Source: Beroe forskalii
Taxonomy: Eukaryota; Ctenophora; Nuda; Beroida; Beroidae
Assembly (NCBI GenBank): GCA_011033025.1
Contig: WFMF01000004.1
Coordinates: 744,001-808,000 of the forward strand
DNA: 64,000 nt
Direction: 5' to 3'
The notes beneath the pieces were generated by a model. The model was given only the letters and a program-made list of their open reading frames with translations, searched no databases and had not been told where the DNA came from. The position numbers and the translations under genes are program-made. This document shows, piece after piece, positions 32,101-44,360 of this stretch. Numbering within the stretch: the first letter of the stretch is position 1; each line of letters starts with the position of its first letter.

Positions 32101-33590
32101 TTCCTCCTTTCCTTCCTCCTTCCTTCCTCCTTCCTTCCTCCTTCCTTCCTCCCTTCCCTTCCTCCCTTCCTCCCTTCCCTTCCTCCTTCCTTCCTTCCTT
32201 CTCCTTCCCTTCCTCCCTTCCCTTCCTCCCTTCCTTCCTCCCTTCCTTCCTCCCTTCCCTTCCTCCTTCCCTTCCTCCCTTCCTTCCTCCCTTCCTTCCT
32301 CCTTCCTTCCCTTCCTCCCTTCCTTCCTCCTTCCTTCCTTCCTTCCTCCTTCCCTTCCTCCCTTCCCTTCCTCCTTCCCTTCCTCCTTCCTTCCTCCCTT
32401 CCCTTCCTCCCTTCCTTCCTCCCTTCCTTCCTCCCTTCCCTTCCTCCTTCCCTTCCTCCCTTCCTCCTTCCCTTCCTCCTTCCTTCCTCCTTCCCTTCCT
32501 CCCTTCCTTCCTCCTTCCCTTCCTCCCTTCCCTTCCTCCTTCCTTCCTTCCTCCCTTCCTTCCTCCTTCCCTTCCTCCCTTCCTTCCTCCTTCCTTCCTC
32601 CCTTCCCTTCCTCCTTCCTTCCTCCTTTCCTTTCCTTCCTTCTCCTTCCTTCTCCTTCCTTCCTCCTTCCCTTTCCTTCCTTCCTTCCTTCTCCTTCCTT
32701 CCTCCCTTCCTTCCTCCTTCCTTCCTCCTTCCTTCCTCCCTTCCCTTCCTCCCTTCCTTCTCCTTCCTTCCTCCCTTCTTCCTTCCTCCTTCCTTTCCCT
32801 CCTTCCTTCCTCCTTCCCTTCCTCCTTCCTTCCTCCTTCCTTCCTCCTTCCTTCCTCCCTTCCCTTCCTCCTTCCTTCCCTTCCTCCCTTCCTTCCTTCC
32901 TCCCTTCCTTCCTCCTTCCTTCCTCCTTCCTTCCTCCTTCCTTTCCTTCCTTCCTTCCTCCCTTCCTTCTTCCTTCTTCCCTTCCTTCCTCCTTCCTTCC
33001 TCCTTCCTTCCTCCCTTCCTTCCTCCCTTCCTTCCTCCTTCCTTCTCCTTTCCTCCTTCCTTCCTTCCCTTCCCTTCTTCATTTCCTTCCCTTCTCCTTC
33101 CTTCCTTCCTTCCTTCCTTCCTCCTTCCTTCCCTTCCTTCCTCCTTCCCTTCCTCCCTTCCCTTCCTCCCTTCCTTCCTCCTTCCTTCCTTCCTTCCTTC
33201 CTCCTTCTTCCTTCCTTCCTTCCTCCTTCCTTCCTCCCTTCCTTCCTCCTTCCTTCCTCCTTCCCTTCCTCCTTCCTTCCTTCTTCCTTCCCTTCCTTCC
33301 TCCTTCCTTCCCTTCCTTCCTCCTTCCTCCTTCCTTCCCTTCCTCCTTCCCTTCTCCTTCCCTCCTCCTTCCTTCCTCCTTCCTTCCTTCCTCCTTCCCT
33401 TCCTCCCTTCCCTTCCTCCCTTCCTTCCTCCTTCCTTCCTCCCTTCCTTCCCTTCCTCCTTCCCTTTCCTTCCTTCCTTCCTCCTTCCCTTCCCCTTCCT
33501 TCCTTCCTCCCTTCCTTCCTTCCCTTCCTCCCTTCCCTTCCTCCCTTCCTTCCTCCTTCCTTCCTCCCTTCCTTCCTACCATTCTATTCC
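29150..33590. repeat. 4.4 kb polypyrimidine array (CCTTCCTTCCTCC-like)
   Basis: Almost pure C/T on the plus strand. The first 700 bp are rich in cattcattcatc, the rest in cttcctcccttcc. The three plus-strand frames of ~1,500 codons (PSSFLPP...) and the long minus-strand frames (EEGRKEGG...) exist only because CT-only DNA contains no stop codon. They should not be annotated as proteins. Homopurine-homopyrimidine mirror tracts can adopt triplex (H-DNA) structures. Confidence 0.95.
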
Positions 33591-36300
33591 TTTCCTAACA
33601 AATCCTTCTAATCAGATTAACTCGTCACTTGCTCCTTCCTTCTCTCCCTTAATTATATTTTCCTTGACGTCCTTCATCCTTCCTTCCTCCTTCATTTTCC
33701 TGAACGTTCCTCCTTACGGTGGTGCTCGAACTCCCTTCATGCCTTGCTTTTAATCCGCCCTTTGCTCCTTCCTTCCTTCCTTCACCCTCGCCGCCATTCC
33801 TCGCCCTGAGTTCGACACCTCCCAATAATTTCTGATTCGTCATTGGTTTCAGTATGACGTCCTCCTTTTCAGTGATATATCAATCCTTCAGTGATTCGTC
33901 CTTCCCTTCATCCCTTCCTTCCTCTCCTTCAGTTCCGCCTTCCTTCCTCATTCACCATTCCCTTCAATGGTGAATCAGACTGATTTAGTTATGTCAGACT
34001 CATTCAGTCATTAAATTCCCAGACTCCTTCAGTGATACTTCAGACTGATGCCAGTGTAACGCCAGACTGGTGTCGGTCATTCATTCTGGTTTGGTCCTCC
34101 AAACGTCAGACTGGTTCTCGTGATTTTCATGGTTTCATTAATGTTTTCTAGTGTCGGTGATTCATCAGATTGGTTTCATTCCTTAAAGAATGATTTCAGC
34201 CTTCTATCAATCCCTTCCTGATTCACTTCGTCAATAATATCATCCTTCTGGTTTCGGGATGTTAAATTCCTCCTTCCCTTCCTCGACGTATTTCCCTGAA
34301 GAAAAATCCGTTTTTCCTTCCTCCCTTCACTTCAAAATTCCTTCTCCTTTCCTTCAGGGTCCTTAAATACGTCCTTCCTTCCGCGCATTCGCTACATCAT
34401 ATCCCTAAAACGATTTCCATTTAACATTTTAAAGTCGCGCCTTCCCAATACATTCAGACAATGCCTTTTATTCGAAGTTTCAAAATTTCATCATTCCCTT
34501 TCCCTTCAGTTTCTGCCAAAATTATCCTTCCTCATTGATTTTAAAAATTCATTCAACCTTGATCTGGTGACCCAGACTGGTGTTAATGTATTCGTATGAC
34601 TGTCATTTCGTCAGGCTGATGTCATATTTTTTCATGATTCGCAAAGACGTCATTCACTGGTGTCAGTGTTATTCACTGATTCATCATATGTTAATCATTC
34701 AGTGATACGTTCCTGGTCCTTGATTCATCTGGTTCCCTTCATCATTCAAACCCTTGTCAGTGTTCCGTTCATTCATCATACTTCAAATTGGTTTCATCAA
34801 TATGTCATCATTCTGATGCTTCGAAATTCATTAATCATAATGCGCCGAATAACCAAGGAAAAATTGGGAATTCATAATTTTCCACTTTCATTTCAGTTTC
34901 ATCCCTTCATTGGTCCTTTTCATTTCTGTTAACGAGCTAAAGGTCCCATTTAATGGGCGTCAATTCACGTCATCATGAATAAAATCATTCTTTTATTAAT
35001 TTTAATTCGCCCCCCCACCTTCATCATTCTTTCAATAATGAATTCGCTAACATGGAATAATCATTTCAAGCTTCATCATTCATTTATTCCAAAATTACCC
35101 TTCACTCCTTCATCATTCATCCCAATTCTTTCATCATTCATTCATTTTTTCCTTTTAAATCTTTCCTGCCCGCCATTCATCCCTGTCCTTCACTCTTTTC
35201 TGATTGAGGAGTTCTTAAAGTTTTTTTCTCTTCAAAATCATTCATTATGAAATTTTCCCTTCGGGACCATCCATTAAATCGTTCCTGTATAAGACATTTC
35301 TGTTGATGAGGTGAACTAATGAGCACCATTCGAAAAGGAGATAACGAGTTTTATGTTCATTCTATTCTTGGTTTGCATCATTCGTTCAAGTGTTCATATT
35401 CCTTCCATCAGGTTTGGTGAATCAAGTTTCCATCGATTTAAGTAGCATTCTTTCATCATTCGTTTTCATTTCATTCATTCAATCATTCATTCATCACAAA
35501 ACGATTTTCATCATTTTTTTTTGTAATTATATTTCAAACATTTTTTCGCCATTCAGGTTCCTCATTTTGTTTTCTTGTTCCGTTCAATTTCAATTCACCC
35601 CTTAATCAACATTTCATCATTTCAATGATTCTGGTCATTCTATTCAGATGACATCCCTTTTCCTTCTTCCTTCCTCCCTTCCTTCCTCTAAATATTCCTC
35701 GCATATTTTCCTCCTGTACAATCAAATGCCGCATAGAACCCTTCCCTTCCTCCTTCCTTATCCCGACCATCAATCCTTAAACCGACACTCCCCTTTTGGG
35801 TCCATCCTTCCTGCAAATCCTTCCTTCCTCAAAAAAATTCCTCCTTCCCGCCCTCCTTCCTTCCCAAATGGAACCCCATTTCAATCATTGAAGCAAATTG
35901 ATTACGATTTCCTTCATGGAATGAATTCAATTTCCTTCCGACCAAATGGACAATCAAGGCTGATGATCGCTTCCTGTTCCCGCAGTGTGCTGTATTGGAC
36001 TTCCTGACATCTTTCACTTAAAATTCCTCGACGCAGTTTGGTTATTTCGTCCTTCCTTCACTTTGGGCCCATCGACCTGTCGGACGCTCCAATTCGCTAA
36101 GTCATTAAGGGTCCAAACTAAAAAACTGCGGCGGTATTTTCTTAAATTATGGGCAAAAATTTTTGCGTCAAATTTAATTTACAATGAAACGCCGCCTGAT
36201 TGTTTCTCGCAAATTCAAATATTGCGTAATTCAATAAAATTAACTTTCATTTTAGTTGTGATATGCGGCTTTCTTTTTACGTTGCCAATCTAAATTAAAT
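33591..36300. repeat. Degenerate low-complexity shoulder of the polypyrimidine array
   Basis: Plus-strand T/C-rich sequence with scattered ttcctccttcc blocks (33754-33780, 33900-33960, 35658-35690, 35735-35760, 35812-35865), cattcattcatc words and recurring cagactggt(g/t)t phrases at 34040-34110 and 34570-34620. ORFs of 60-120 codons have no motif. Either old decayed satellite or inaccurate consensus next to a region that is hard to sequence. Confidence 0.5.
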
Positions 36301-36479
36301 AATAAAATTTTTAATTCATCCGATATTTAACTTGCTATCTTGGAATACGTATTTTATTACATGCATTTCCGTTCGCGGCGTCGTTATTGGGGGTAGTTGG
36401 AGGCCGACTCAAGCGTAGTTCCCGATTTTGCGTAACGCGGTTTCTATTATCCGACATCGCCCGTCGACGCTTGGCACAT

Positions 36480-36925
36480 TCCATTCGACACGCAACATGT
36501 TCATTAAAATAATTTATAGAATTTTATAAATATTAAAATATTTTAACATGTATAAGAGATTTGAAATCTGTTATGTTATTATATTTTTGGCAATATTATT
36601 CAAATTTTAAAGCCTGTTATCTGTCTGCAAATATCAATATTGCAAATTGGTGCATACAGACAATGAAATCTCGTTTTAAATTTTATTTGTTGATTATATA
36701 AGGTGGTTTGGTCTTTGCGTTTGGAACATTCAAATGAAAACGTGCGCAATACACTTTTATGATGACATCTGCGCCAAAATAAACATTTGTGCGTTTTTCA
36801 TTTGATCAATTCATTTGCCGCGAATTGCCTAAGTTTGGTCAGTTGGAACATTCTGACAAGATGCATTACTTGATCCTAGGTCTGATTTTTGTTCCTGGGG
36901 TGGAATTATGAATTATTCATCAAGA
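36480..36925 (+). repeat. 5' flank of RAG1-like unit copy B
   Basis: Reverse complement of the flank at 15071-15475 and 2011-2437 (paired tttgatcaatt motifs, then ggtcagttggaacattctgac and a block ending aattattcatcaagaag). The outermost part (36360-36500) is not shared with copies Z and A, so the unit boundary on this side is near 36500. Confidence 0.7.
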
Positions 36926-38320
36926 AGAGTCTCCTTGATCCATAAAGAGTGTCCCTGATGCTGGGAAGACTCTATGATCATAAGAGTCTCCTTGATGCTG
37001 AGATCGTCTCCCTATTCTTGAAAGAGGAGGCTACACTCCTTCATGACAGCTATGTACCCTAGGGTACATTCCTTGATTCTAGGACAGCATCCTAGATCTT
37101 GCAAAATTGTCCTTGATCCTGAGAGAGTCTCCTTGATCTTCAGAGAGTCTCCTTGATCCTGAGAGAGTCTCCTTGATCCTGAGAGAGTGTCCCTGATGCT
37201 GGGGAAGACTCTATGATCCTAAGAGAGTCTCCTTGATGCTGAGATCGTCTCCCTATTCCTGAAAGAGGAGGCTACACTCCTTCATGACAGCTATGTACCC
37301 TAGGGTACATTCCTTGATTCTAGGACAGCATCCTAGATCTTGCAAAATTGTCCTTGATCCTGAGAGAGTCTCCTTGATCCTGAGAGAGTCTCCTTGATCC
37401 TGAGAGAGTCTCCCTGATCCTAGGGAAGACTCTATGATCCTCAGAGAGTCTCCCTGATCCTGAGGGAGTCTCCCTGATCCCAAGGGAAGAACTCTATGAT
37501 CCTGAGAGAGTCTCCTTGATCCTGGGATAGTCCTGATAGTCTCCTGAGAGGAGTCCCCTTGATCTGGGGAGTCTCCTTGATCCTGAGAGAGTCTCCCTGA
37601 TCTAGAGAGACTCCATGATCCTCAGAGAGTATTCCTGATCCTGAGAGAGTCTCCCTGATCCTGAGAGAGTCTCCCTGATGTTGGGAGAGTCACCTTAATC
37701 CTGGGAGATTGTCTTTGATCCTGGGATAGTCTCTTAGATCCTGGGAGAGTCTCTTTGATCCTGAGAGAGTCTTCTTGATCCTGAGAGAGTCTCCTTGATC
37801 CTGAGAGAGTCTCCCTGATCCTAGGGAAGACTCTATGATCCTCAGAAAGTCTCCCTGACTCTGAGAGAGTCTCCCTGATCCTAGGGAAGACTCTATGATC
37901 CTGAGAGAGTCTCCCTGATCCCAAGGGAAGAACTCTATGATCCTGAGAGAGTCTCCTTGATGCTGAGATAGTGTCCCTGATGTTGGGAGAGTCTCCTTGA
38001 TCCTGAGAGAGTCTCTTGATCCTGAGAGAGTCTCCCTGATCTGGGAAGACTCTATGATCTGAGAGTCTCCCTGATCTGAGAGAGTCTCTCTGATCCTGAG
38101 AGAGTCTCCCTGATCCTAGGAAGACTCTATGATCCTGAGAGAGTCTCCCTGATCCTGAGAGAGTCTCTGATCCCAAAGGAAGAAGTCTATGATCCTGAGA
38201 GAGTCTCCTTGATGCTGAGATAGTGTCCCTGATGTTGGGAGAGTCACCTTAATCCTGGGAGATTGTCTTTGATCCTAGGGAAGACTATGATCCTGAGAGA
38301 GCCTCCTTGATCTTATAAGT
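36926..38320 (+). repeat. 20 bp minisatellite, copy B
   Basis: Reverse-complement form of the Z/A array (TGAGAGAGTCTCCTTGATCC). The 18 bp palindrome occurs at 37052-37069 and 37293-37310 within a ~240 bp higher-order unit. The section 37530-37570 and 38020-38090 shows deletions relative to the other copies. Confidence 0.9.
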
Positions 38321-38389
38321 ATACATATTACCTATAAGTACACTCTTCATCCTGCAACCCACTGACTATGATTCTAGATTTAATAGATC

Positions 38390-39335
38390 ATGAGCAGCAC
38401 AGACTCAGATTTTGTGGAATCAGACCCTGAGTATTCTGATGAATCAGGCACCACAACTACAGGTATCATCTACCTAATGCTTGCATAACATATTCATTGA
38501 AATGTCCAAGATACTTTGATAGAGTTTAGATCACTCCCTTTAGTGGCTAGCCTCAGCACAACTGAGATGCTCTTTCATAAAAATTGGTAACAGAAAATAA
38601 TAAGCTGTCATTGTATTGAAAGTAATGAATATAAATCTCATTCAATGTTGTGTTAATTAATACCTAAATTCATCATTATTTGCAGATACAGATGAAGATG
38701 TATCTGAAACCGTTTTTTTAAAAAACGAAACCAGGGAGTGCTACACAGAACACAGCCCCTATACATGTGCAGTCTGCAGCAGCAAGAGGTTACTTATAAT
38801 TCCTGGTAGATTTTCGCCAATTGCTTTAATGAGTTAATGCTTTGATGGCTCACTGTTGAAAAAATATCTATTTCTATTTGGTTGAAAAGAAGTGAAGTAA
38901 TGACTTTATCGGTTGATTAATCTGTTTTTGGTGTGTTAGATTTCTTTCTCTTCAAAATTTCTTTGGTCTTATTAAACAGGTTCTATTCATCAGATGAAAC
39001 CGTTCCGTTGGGAGGAGAAGGAAGTCATTGTACACCAACAAGAAATGCTGCTGCAGCAGGTGAAACCTAACATAGTACCATGATTATCTCCACAATCAAC
39101 AATTATTATTCCATTACTGATATTTTGAAATTTTCAGTCCGTTCTGAGTAGACTCAATTAGAAGCAGTTTTCCGTCTATTACAAACTTTAAAGCAGCATT
39201 TGCAACTGTTATCAGGCTCTTGACGTGCTGGCATCGGCTATAAATTTGATAGACCCTAAGTACCAAGAGTACACTGACAAGATCAAAGACAGAGCCCCTC
39301 CCAAGTCCACCAAGATTGGAGGGTTTAAAGCTCTG
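38390..39335 (+). pseudogene. RAG1-like unit copy B, exons 1-4
   Basis: Exon 1 38390-38462 (ATG, acidic leader), exon 2 38686-38788 (acidic then CxxC), exon 3 38980-39059, exon 4 39216-39335. All are bounded by AG/GT. This is the only copy in which exon 2 stays open through the homopolymer (ETVFLKNETRECYTEHSPYT). The exon 3 to exon 4 junction is out of phase as I place it. Intron 1 here is uninterrupted and serves as the empty-site control for the element inserted in copy C. Confidence 0.6.
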
Positions 39336-39537
39336 GTAAGTAAAAGTATTGTATCTATTCACCCGAGGTCAGACCAACTTCCCCTTTTGCCCTATATGTC
39401 CTGCCTTAAACCAAAAAATCATGAATTCATTCTTTCAATCATTTATTCATTAACTCATCCAATCATTTAAATCATTCATCCAATCATTTAAATCATTGAT
39501 TCATCCAATCATTTATCATCCATTCATTCATTCACAG

Positions 39538-39889
39538 ACTCACAAAGTAGAGACGAGAAGTTCTCAGGAGCAGTGCTTAAAGCATCGACGCTTCCTCAAG
39601 AGAGAGTGTGGGGTCGAGTATCCCTCCAAGAAGATTTTACGACGGGAAAAAATGAAGCGTGTAGTTAAAGTAGTACCAGACATGTATGAAATCATCAAAG
39701 GAAAAACTGTCCCTAGGGGTGTCTTCGTACCAAGTTATATGGACTATCTTAGGGTTACAGTCAAGCAATTCCATGAAGTTGGAATCCTCAGACCTTCTAT
39801 GAAGGTGATTGAGTTCCAACTCAAGGATGGACTTGACGGGGCAGGTAATCAGATTGAAATAAAGGAGAAGTGGAATAAGATGGTTACCA
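39538..39889 (+). pseudogene. RAG1-like unit copy B, exon 5 (5' part)
   Basis: Starts at cattcacag|ACTCAC and continues in phase 0 from exon 4. The frame includes KHRRFLKRECGVEYPSKK, then the DGLDGAGNQ block with the first candidate catalytic Asp. It stops at WNKMV/T, where the 3.6 kb element is inserted between duplicated GGTTACCA copies. Confidence 0.75.
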
Positions 39890-41102
39890 GGCAAATGTAA
39901 AGTTCTGCGCAAGGCTTAACTGAGCGCAAATTTGCGCTCATTTGCGCTCGTTAGCGCTCAAATTAGGGAAATTTTGCGCTCGTTAGCGCTCGTTAGCGCT
40001 CATTTGCGCTCCGGAGCCTCGAAAATGACTGAGCGCAAATGAGCGCAAATTTTGCGCTCATACGTGCTCGTCATCGCTCATATATGTGCTCATTAACGCT
40101 CGTTAGCGTCCATTTTGCGCCCACTTTGCGCCCATTTTGCGCTCAGAGCGCTAACGAGCGCAAAATGATCCCTGGAAAAATGTCTTTTTGCGCTCAGATG
40201 CGCTCATTTGCGCTCAGCCATACTGAGCGCAATTTTGCGCTCATTAGCGCTCATTAGCGCCCATAAGCGCCCGTTAGCGCTCAGTTGCGCTCAGTTGCGC
40301 TTATTGCCGATTTGCGCCCAGATGCGCTCAATTGCGCTCAGTTTCACCACACCTCAGCAATTTTGCGCCCATTTTGCGCTCAGCCTTTCTGAGCGCAAAT
40401 GAGCGCTAACGAGCGCAAAAATTTTGCGCCCATTTGAGCTCATTTGCGCTCGTATGTGCTCGTAAGTGCTCATTTGCGCTCGGTAGTGCTCATTTGCGCT
40501 CGGTAGCGCTCATTTGCGCTCGAAAGCGCTCATTTGCGCTCGAAAGCGTTCATTTGCGCTCAGAAGCGCTCATTTGCGCCCAGTTATTCGAGGCTTACGT
40601 TTCTGAGCCGGCATAGGTGTCTTGTACTAGCACATTGCGTGAAGGGCGCAGCTCACAAGCCACGAACCGTCGAAACATAGGTCTTGCTTGTTGTTTCACG
40701 TGCGAACAGAGAACTGCACACGCGACGTCACAGATGTTTGCAAGCATGGGCATATAAATATGAAAGCCGAGCATTGTTATTGAGCAAGGCTGAAGGCAAT
40801 CTGAATCAGTGTCACAATAAAAAGTCGCGGCTCACAGTGCAGACTACCCTTCTCTGCCGTGGTTGACTGGTTGCTAGGCAACATGAACAATGTCATGTCA
40901 CGTGACTATATACTAATCCAGTGCCGACGACAGGTTCGAAGTAGACCACAGTTTCCTACGATTCGTGTTGCAAAAAATGTGCGTGCGGCGGAGGGTAGCC
41001 CTGACCCCTTATCTTCAAAGCTTGCTAAACACGTATATCCCTGTCTGCGTTGCGCGGCGCGCGTACGCACACCTCTGCGGGCTTAGGAACTTCAAAGCGC
41101 TA

Positions 41103-41740
41103 GATGCGATGCGCTTAATCATATTTTCTGGGTGACGTCATAGATTATGAAGGCTTCCGTTTTCTCTAACCAGGGGCGTCGCGCCGCGCATTCTTTGCAC
41201 TAAACCAGGGTCATGGTATTGGTTGCCTGGTGATAGGATTTTACCCTACCCTCCGCCGCGCGCCATTTTTTTTCTGCAACACGACCCTCCAAAGCAAATT
41301 TCCGAGTGTTGCGCGCTAGGGATGGGTGAAATCCATCTAGGTGATACCAGACGTGCAGACCCGCTGATGCAGCCGCTGACTGAGCGGTGCGCGGCGCGTC
41401 GCTCAGAACGGTCTTTCATCGATACTGATAGATAGAGACAACTGACAAGGTCATGGTTAGGGCAACTGCAAGTGCAAGCGCCTCGACGGACGTTGCCCGT
41501 CCATTTCTTCTGACTGCAACTGGGTGGCTCCCATTTATATGGGAGACTAGACCAAACTGAATACGGGCTAGTCTCCATAAAATTATAAACGGGAGCTTGC
41601 CCTAACCATGACCCTGGTTTTGTGCAAAGAGTGCGCGGCGTGACGCCCCTGGTTTTGGGGAAACAGAAGCCTTCATTATCTAATTCCATGAGTAATACGT
41701 GTCACCCAGAAAATAAAATTAAAATTTAGCGCATCGCATC
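41103..41740. repeat. 638 bp inverted repeat nested in element E2
   Basis: The left arm from tagatgcgatgcgcttaa through ttttctgggtgac, gaaggcttccg and accaggggcgtcgcg is mirrored by the right arm ending ...agcgcatcgcatct. The arms are about 110-140 bp. The centre (41230-41590) carries ggcaac/gttgcc and gacggacgttgcccgtcc pairings. Probably a separate MITE that inserted in E2. Confidence 0.65.
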
Positions 41741-41925
41741 TTATACCCGCAACGTTCCACATTTGACTATTTGAGTTTGACCGATGGTCACATTTGCGCT
41801 GTCGCCATTTGACCAGTTGGCAACCCAGTCAGAATAAATAGATGAGCAACGACCTTGTCCGATAACGTCCGTTGACAACACGACCCTCCAAATTTTGCCT
41901 CCAAATTAGTGTCCCTTATAATTTT

Positions 41926-41986
41926 GTCAGACGTTGTCTGACCCCTTCGCCTTCGGTCAGACAACGTCTGACAAATATAATTAGAG
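41926..41986. repeat. Long hairpin with TTCG-type loop
   Basis: gtcagacgttgtctgacc and ggtcagacaacgtctgac are perfect reverse complements around ccttcgccttc, extended by an ataatt/aattat pair. The same core (gacgttgtctgactccttcg) reappears at 55488 inside element E4. Confidence 0.75.
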
Positions 41987-43532
41987 CGCCCGCGCCTTCA
42001 TCATCTTGATCTATGACAAACACGTCACTCGGAAAAATATAGTTATTAATTAAGCGCATCTGCCATCCAACGCTTTAAAGGCCAGGGTTGCCCTAACCAA
42101 AACCAGGACTCTGGTTTTGCGCTGCACAGCGTGCGTGGCAAGCGACTTAGCGACGCCCCTGGTTACTGGTTTGGGGAAGGCCAGGGTTAGGATCATGATT
42201 AGGGCCATGATTTGTTAGGTTTAGGGTAAGGGTGATATGAGAATCAGCGACCGACGCTGAATTCTCGTGATGCCGAGGGTCTGTCTACGTCCGACAAGGG
42301 GACTAGCAACGCCTTGCCCTAACCTGCTAACCAGGACCCTGGTTTTGCGACGCCCCTGGTTAGGGGAAGGCAACGCCAGACATTCAGACAAATTGGGATA
42401 TTTGAAGTTAGTGCCGCGCATTGAAAATAATAAATATGAATATGAATCTATACCCAACTGCCGTTATCGGCACTGGATAGTCACGTGTCATGCATCAATC
42501 GACATTGTAAAAATTTCATAGCAACCACTGCAGAAAATGAATAGCCTGCACTTGGCACTGCGAGCTGCAATTCGTTATGTGATTGCCTAACTCTGCTTTC
42601 TAAACCTCTTGCAATTGCATAAGTTCTTTGACGTTTCGAGGAAGCAAAGAATGTGATTGTGAATGTATAATTTAAACCCCTGAATCCCTGATTCGATGCT
42701 TCGTGGCATGTGAGCTCCGCAAGCCAGCTGCCAGCACCTGACACAGCTATTCCGGCTCAGGAACGTAAGTCTCTAGTAACTGGGCGCAAATGAGCGCAAT
42801 TGAGCGCTAATGAGCGCAATTGAGCGCAATTGAGCGCAATTGAGCGCAATTAAGCGCTAATGAGCGTAATTGAGCGCAATTGAGCGCTAATGAGCGCAAT
42901 TGAGCGCTAATGAGCGTAATTGAGCGCTAATGAGCGCAATTGAGCGCTAATGAGCGCACTTAAGCGCAACTGAGCGCAAATGAGAATAAGAAAGTTCTAT
43001 TTTTTGTAAAATAGCTACAACTGAGCGCAGCTGAGCGGAATTGAGCGCAACTGAGCGCAAAATTGAAATTATTTGCGCTCAGGACAACTGAGCGCAAAAT
43101 TGAAAATTTGCGCTCAGTTGTTCTGAGCGCATATGAGCGCAAATGAGCGCAAAATAATTTGCGCTCAGTAAAACTGAGCGCAAAATGCAAAAATTTGCGC
43201 TCGTTAGCGCTCGTTAGCGCTCATTTTTAAATTCTGTAAATTTTGCGCTCGTTAGCGCTCTGAGCGCAAAATGGGCGCAAAATGGGCGCTAACGAGCGTT
43301 AATGAGCACATATGAGCGATGACGAGCATATATGAGCGCAAAATTTTGCGCTCATTTGCGCTCAGTTATTTTCGAGGCTCTAGAGCGCTAATGGGCGCTA
43401 ACGAGCGGTAATGAGCGCTAACGAGCGCAAAATTTTGCGCTCGTTAGCGCTCGTTAGCAATCATATGTGCTCAATTGTGCTCATTTGCGCTCAGTTAAGC
43501 CTTGCGCTATACTTTACATTTGCCGGTTACCA

Positions 43533-44345
43533 TGGGATTTGCTGTAGTGAAGATTGTCGACAAGACTGAAGCAATACACAAAACAGTGTTTGAGAATCCC
43601 ATATTGAACTCAAATTTCTCTGTTAAGCCTTTGTGTATAGTACTTCAGGACGAAACTTACGAACTGTGTAAAGCTCTTTTTCGAAGGCAGAAGAGCAACC
43701 AAATACGGTGGTTGATATCACCCCTGACTATCAAGCGAACATTTCATTTAATATTAGAGATGTATGATTGATGGCAAATTGAGAGGTCTTATCAGTGGGC
43801 AGTCACGGCACATTGTTACGGTGTGACTGGACTCTTGAGAACTATTATATTGGGAGCGACAGAAGGAAGTTTTGGTGTTCATTATTTGATGTATGACGTT
43901 GGTGAACGGAGCAAAAAAGTTAATTTTTCGGCGCACACGCAAGGTTGATTGGTTGCAGGAACACTAAGAAGAGGATGAACTTTACCGAGCAACCAATCGC
44001 CCCTCTGGAAACATGACTGTTCTTCATTCGTCATCAATTGTTGCAAACTGATGTCAACCCTGGTCGTAGCCGGTGTTGCAACCTGAGCACCATCAAACCC
44101 TACAGAACATGTCATCAGATAACGTCAAACTAAGAGACGATGGCATCGCATGACATTAAATGAAATTTGATTTTATAAAAGACACTCAAAAATCTATTAA
44201 GCATTGAATCTGACGAGGTCGTCAGACCCGAGTGGGAAAAATCTGTTGTTTTGGTCAGAGAATAGTAGGTCCCAGCTGTTTCCGGTCGGGTATAATCAGT
44301 TCCATGATCTCAGCTGTGACCGTATACCTTCGATAACTAAATCCA
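43533..44345 (+). pseudogene. RAG1-like unit copy B, exon 5 (3' part)
   Basis: Resumes as tgggatttgctgtagtg and keeps KIVDKTEA, NSNFSVKPLC and LQDET. It then has several small deletions (after ALF, before MIDGK, in the CxxC region), so the frame is lost earlier than in copies A, C and D. This is the most damaged copy. It ends within the 3' non-coding part and abuts copy C almost directly (44361), a head-to-tail arrangement. Confidence 0.7.
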
Positions 44346-44360
44346 TTATCCAACTTACGG

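Larger units (their letters stand above)
39890..43524. mobile_element. Iteron-packed TIR element E2 (GAGCGCAAAT type), 8 bp TSD
   Basis: 3,635 bp flanked by GGTTACCA (39882-39889, 43525-43532). Copies A and C have the empty site ggttaccatggg. Inverted ends start GGCAAATGTAAAG and run on through gcgcaaggcttaactgagcg. The outer ~700 bp on each side are arrays of gcgctcattt/gagcgcaaat in both orientations (39915-40590, 42780-43495). The core holds further inverted repeats and several copies of an accctggtttt...gacgcccctggtt module. No transposase ORF. It disrupts the transposase exon of copy B. Confidence 0.85.

Noticed and set aside
29009..33753. Three overlapping plus-strand ORFs of about 1,500 codons and minus-strand ORFs up to 1,066 codons
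   Set aside because: Pure polypyrimidine/polypurine composition lacks stop codons, so frame length carries no information.
39637..39912. 91-codon minus-strand ORF opposite the RAG1-like exon (also 6165 and 49004)
   Set aside because: Antisense shadow of the transposase frame.
40039..40616. Plus-strand ORFs (ALICARKRSFAL pattern)
   Set aside because: Products of the gcgctcattt iterons in element E2.
36480..44345. RAG2-like partner gene next to the RAG1-like exons
   Set aside because: I looked on both strands near each copy for kelch-like or PHD-like frames and saw none.
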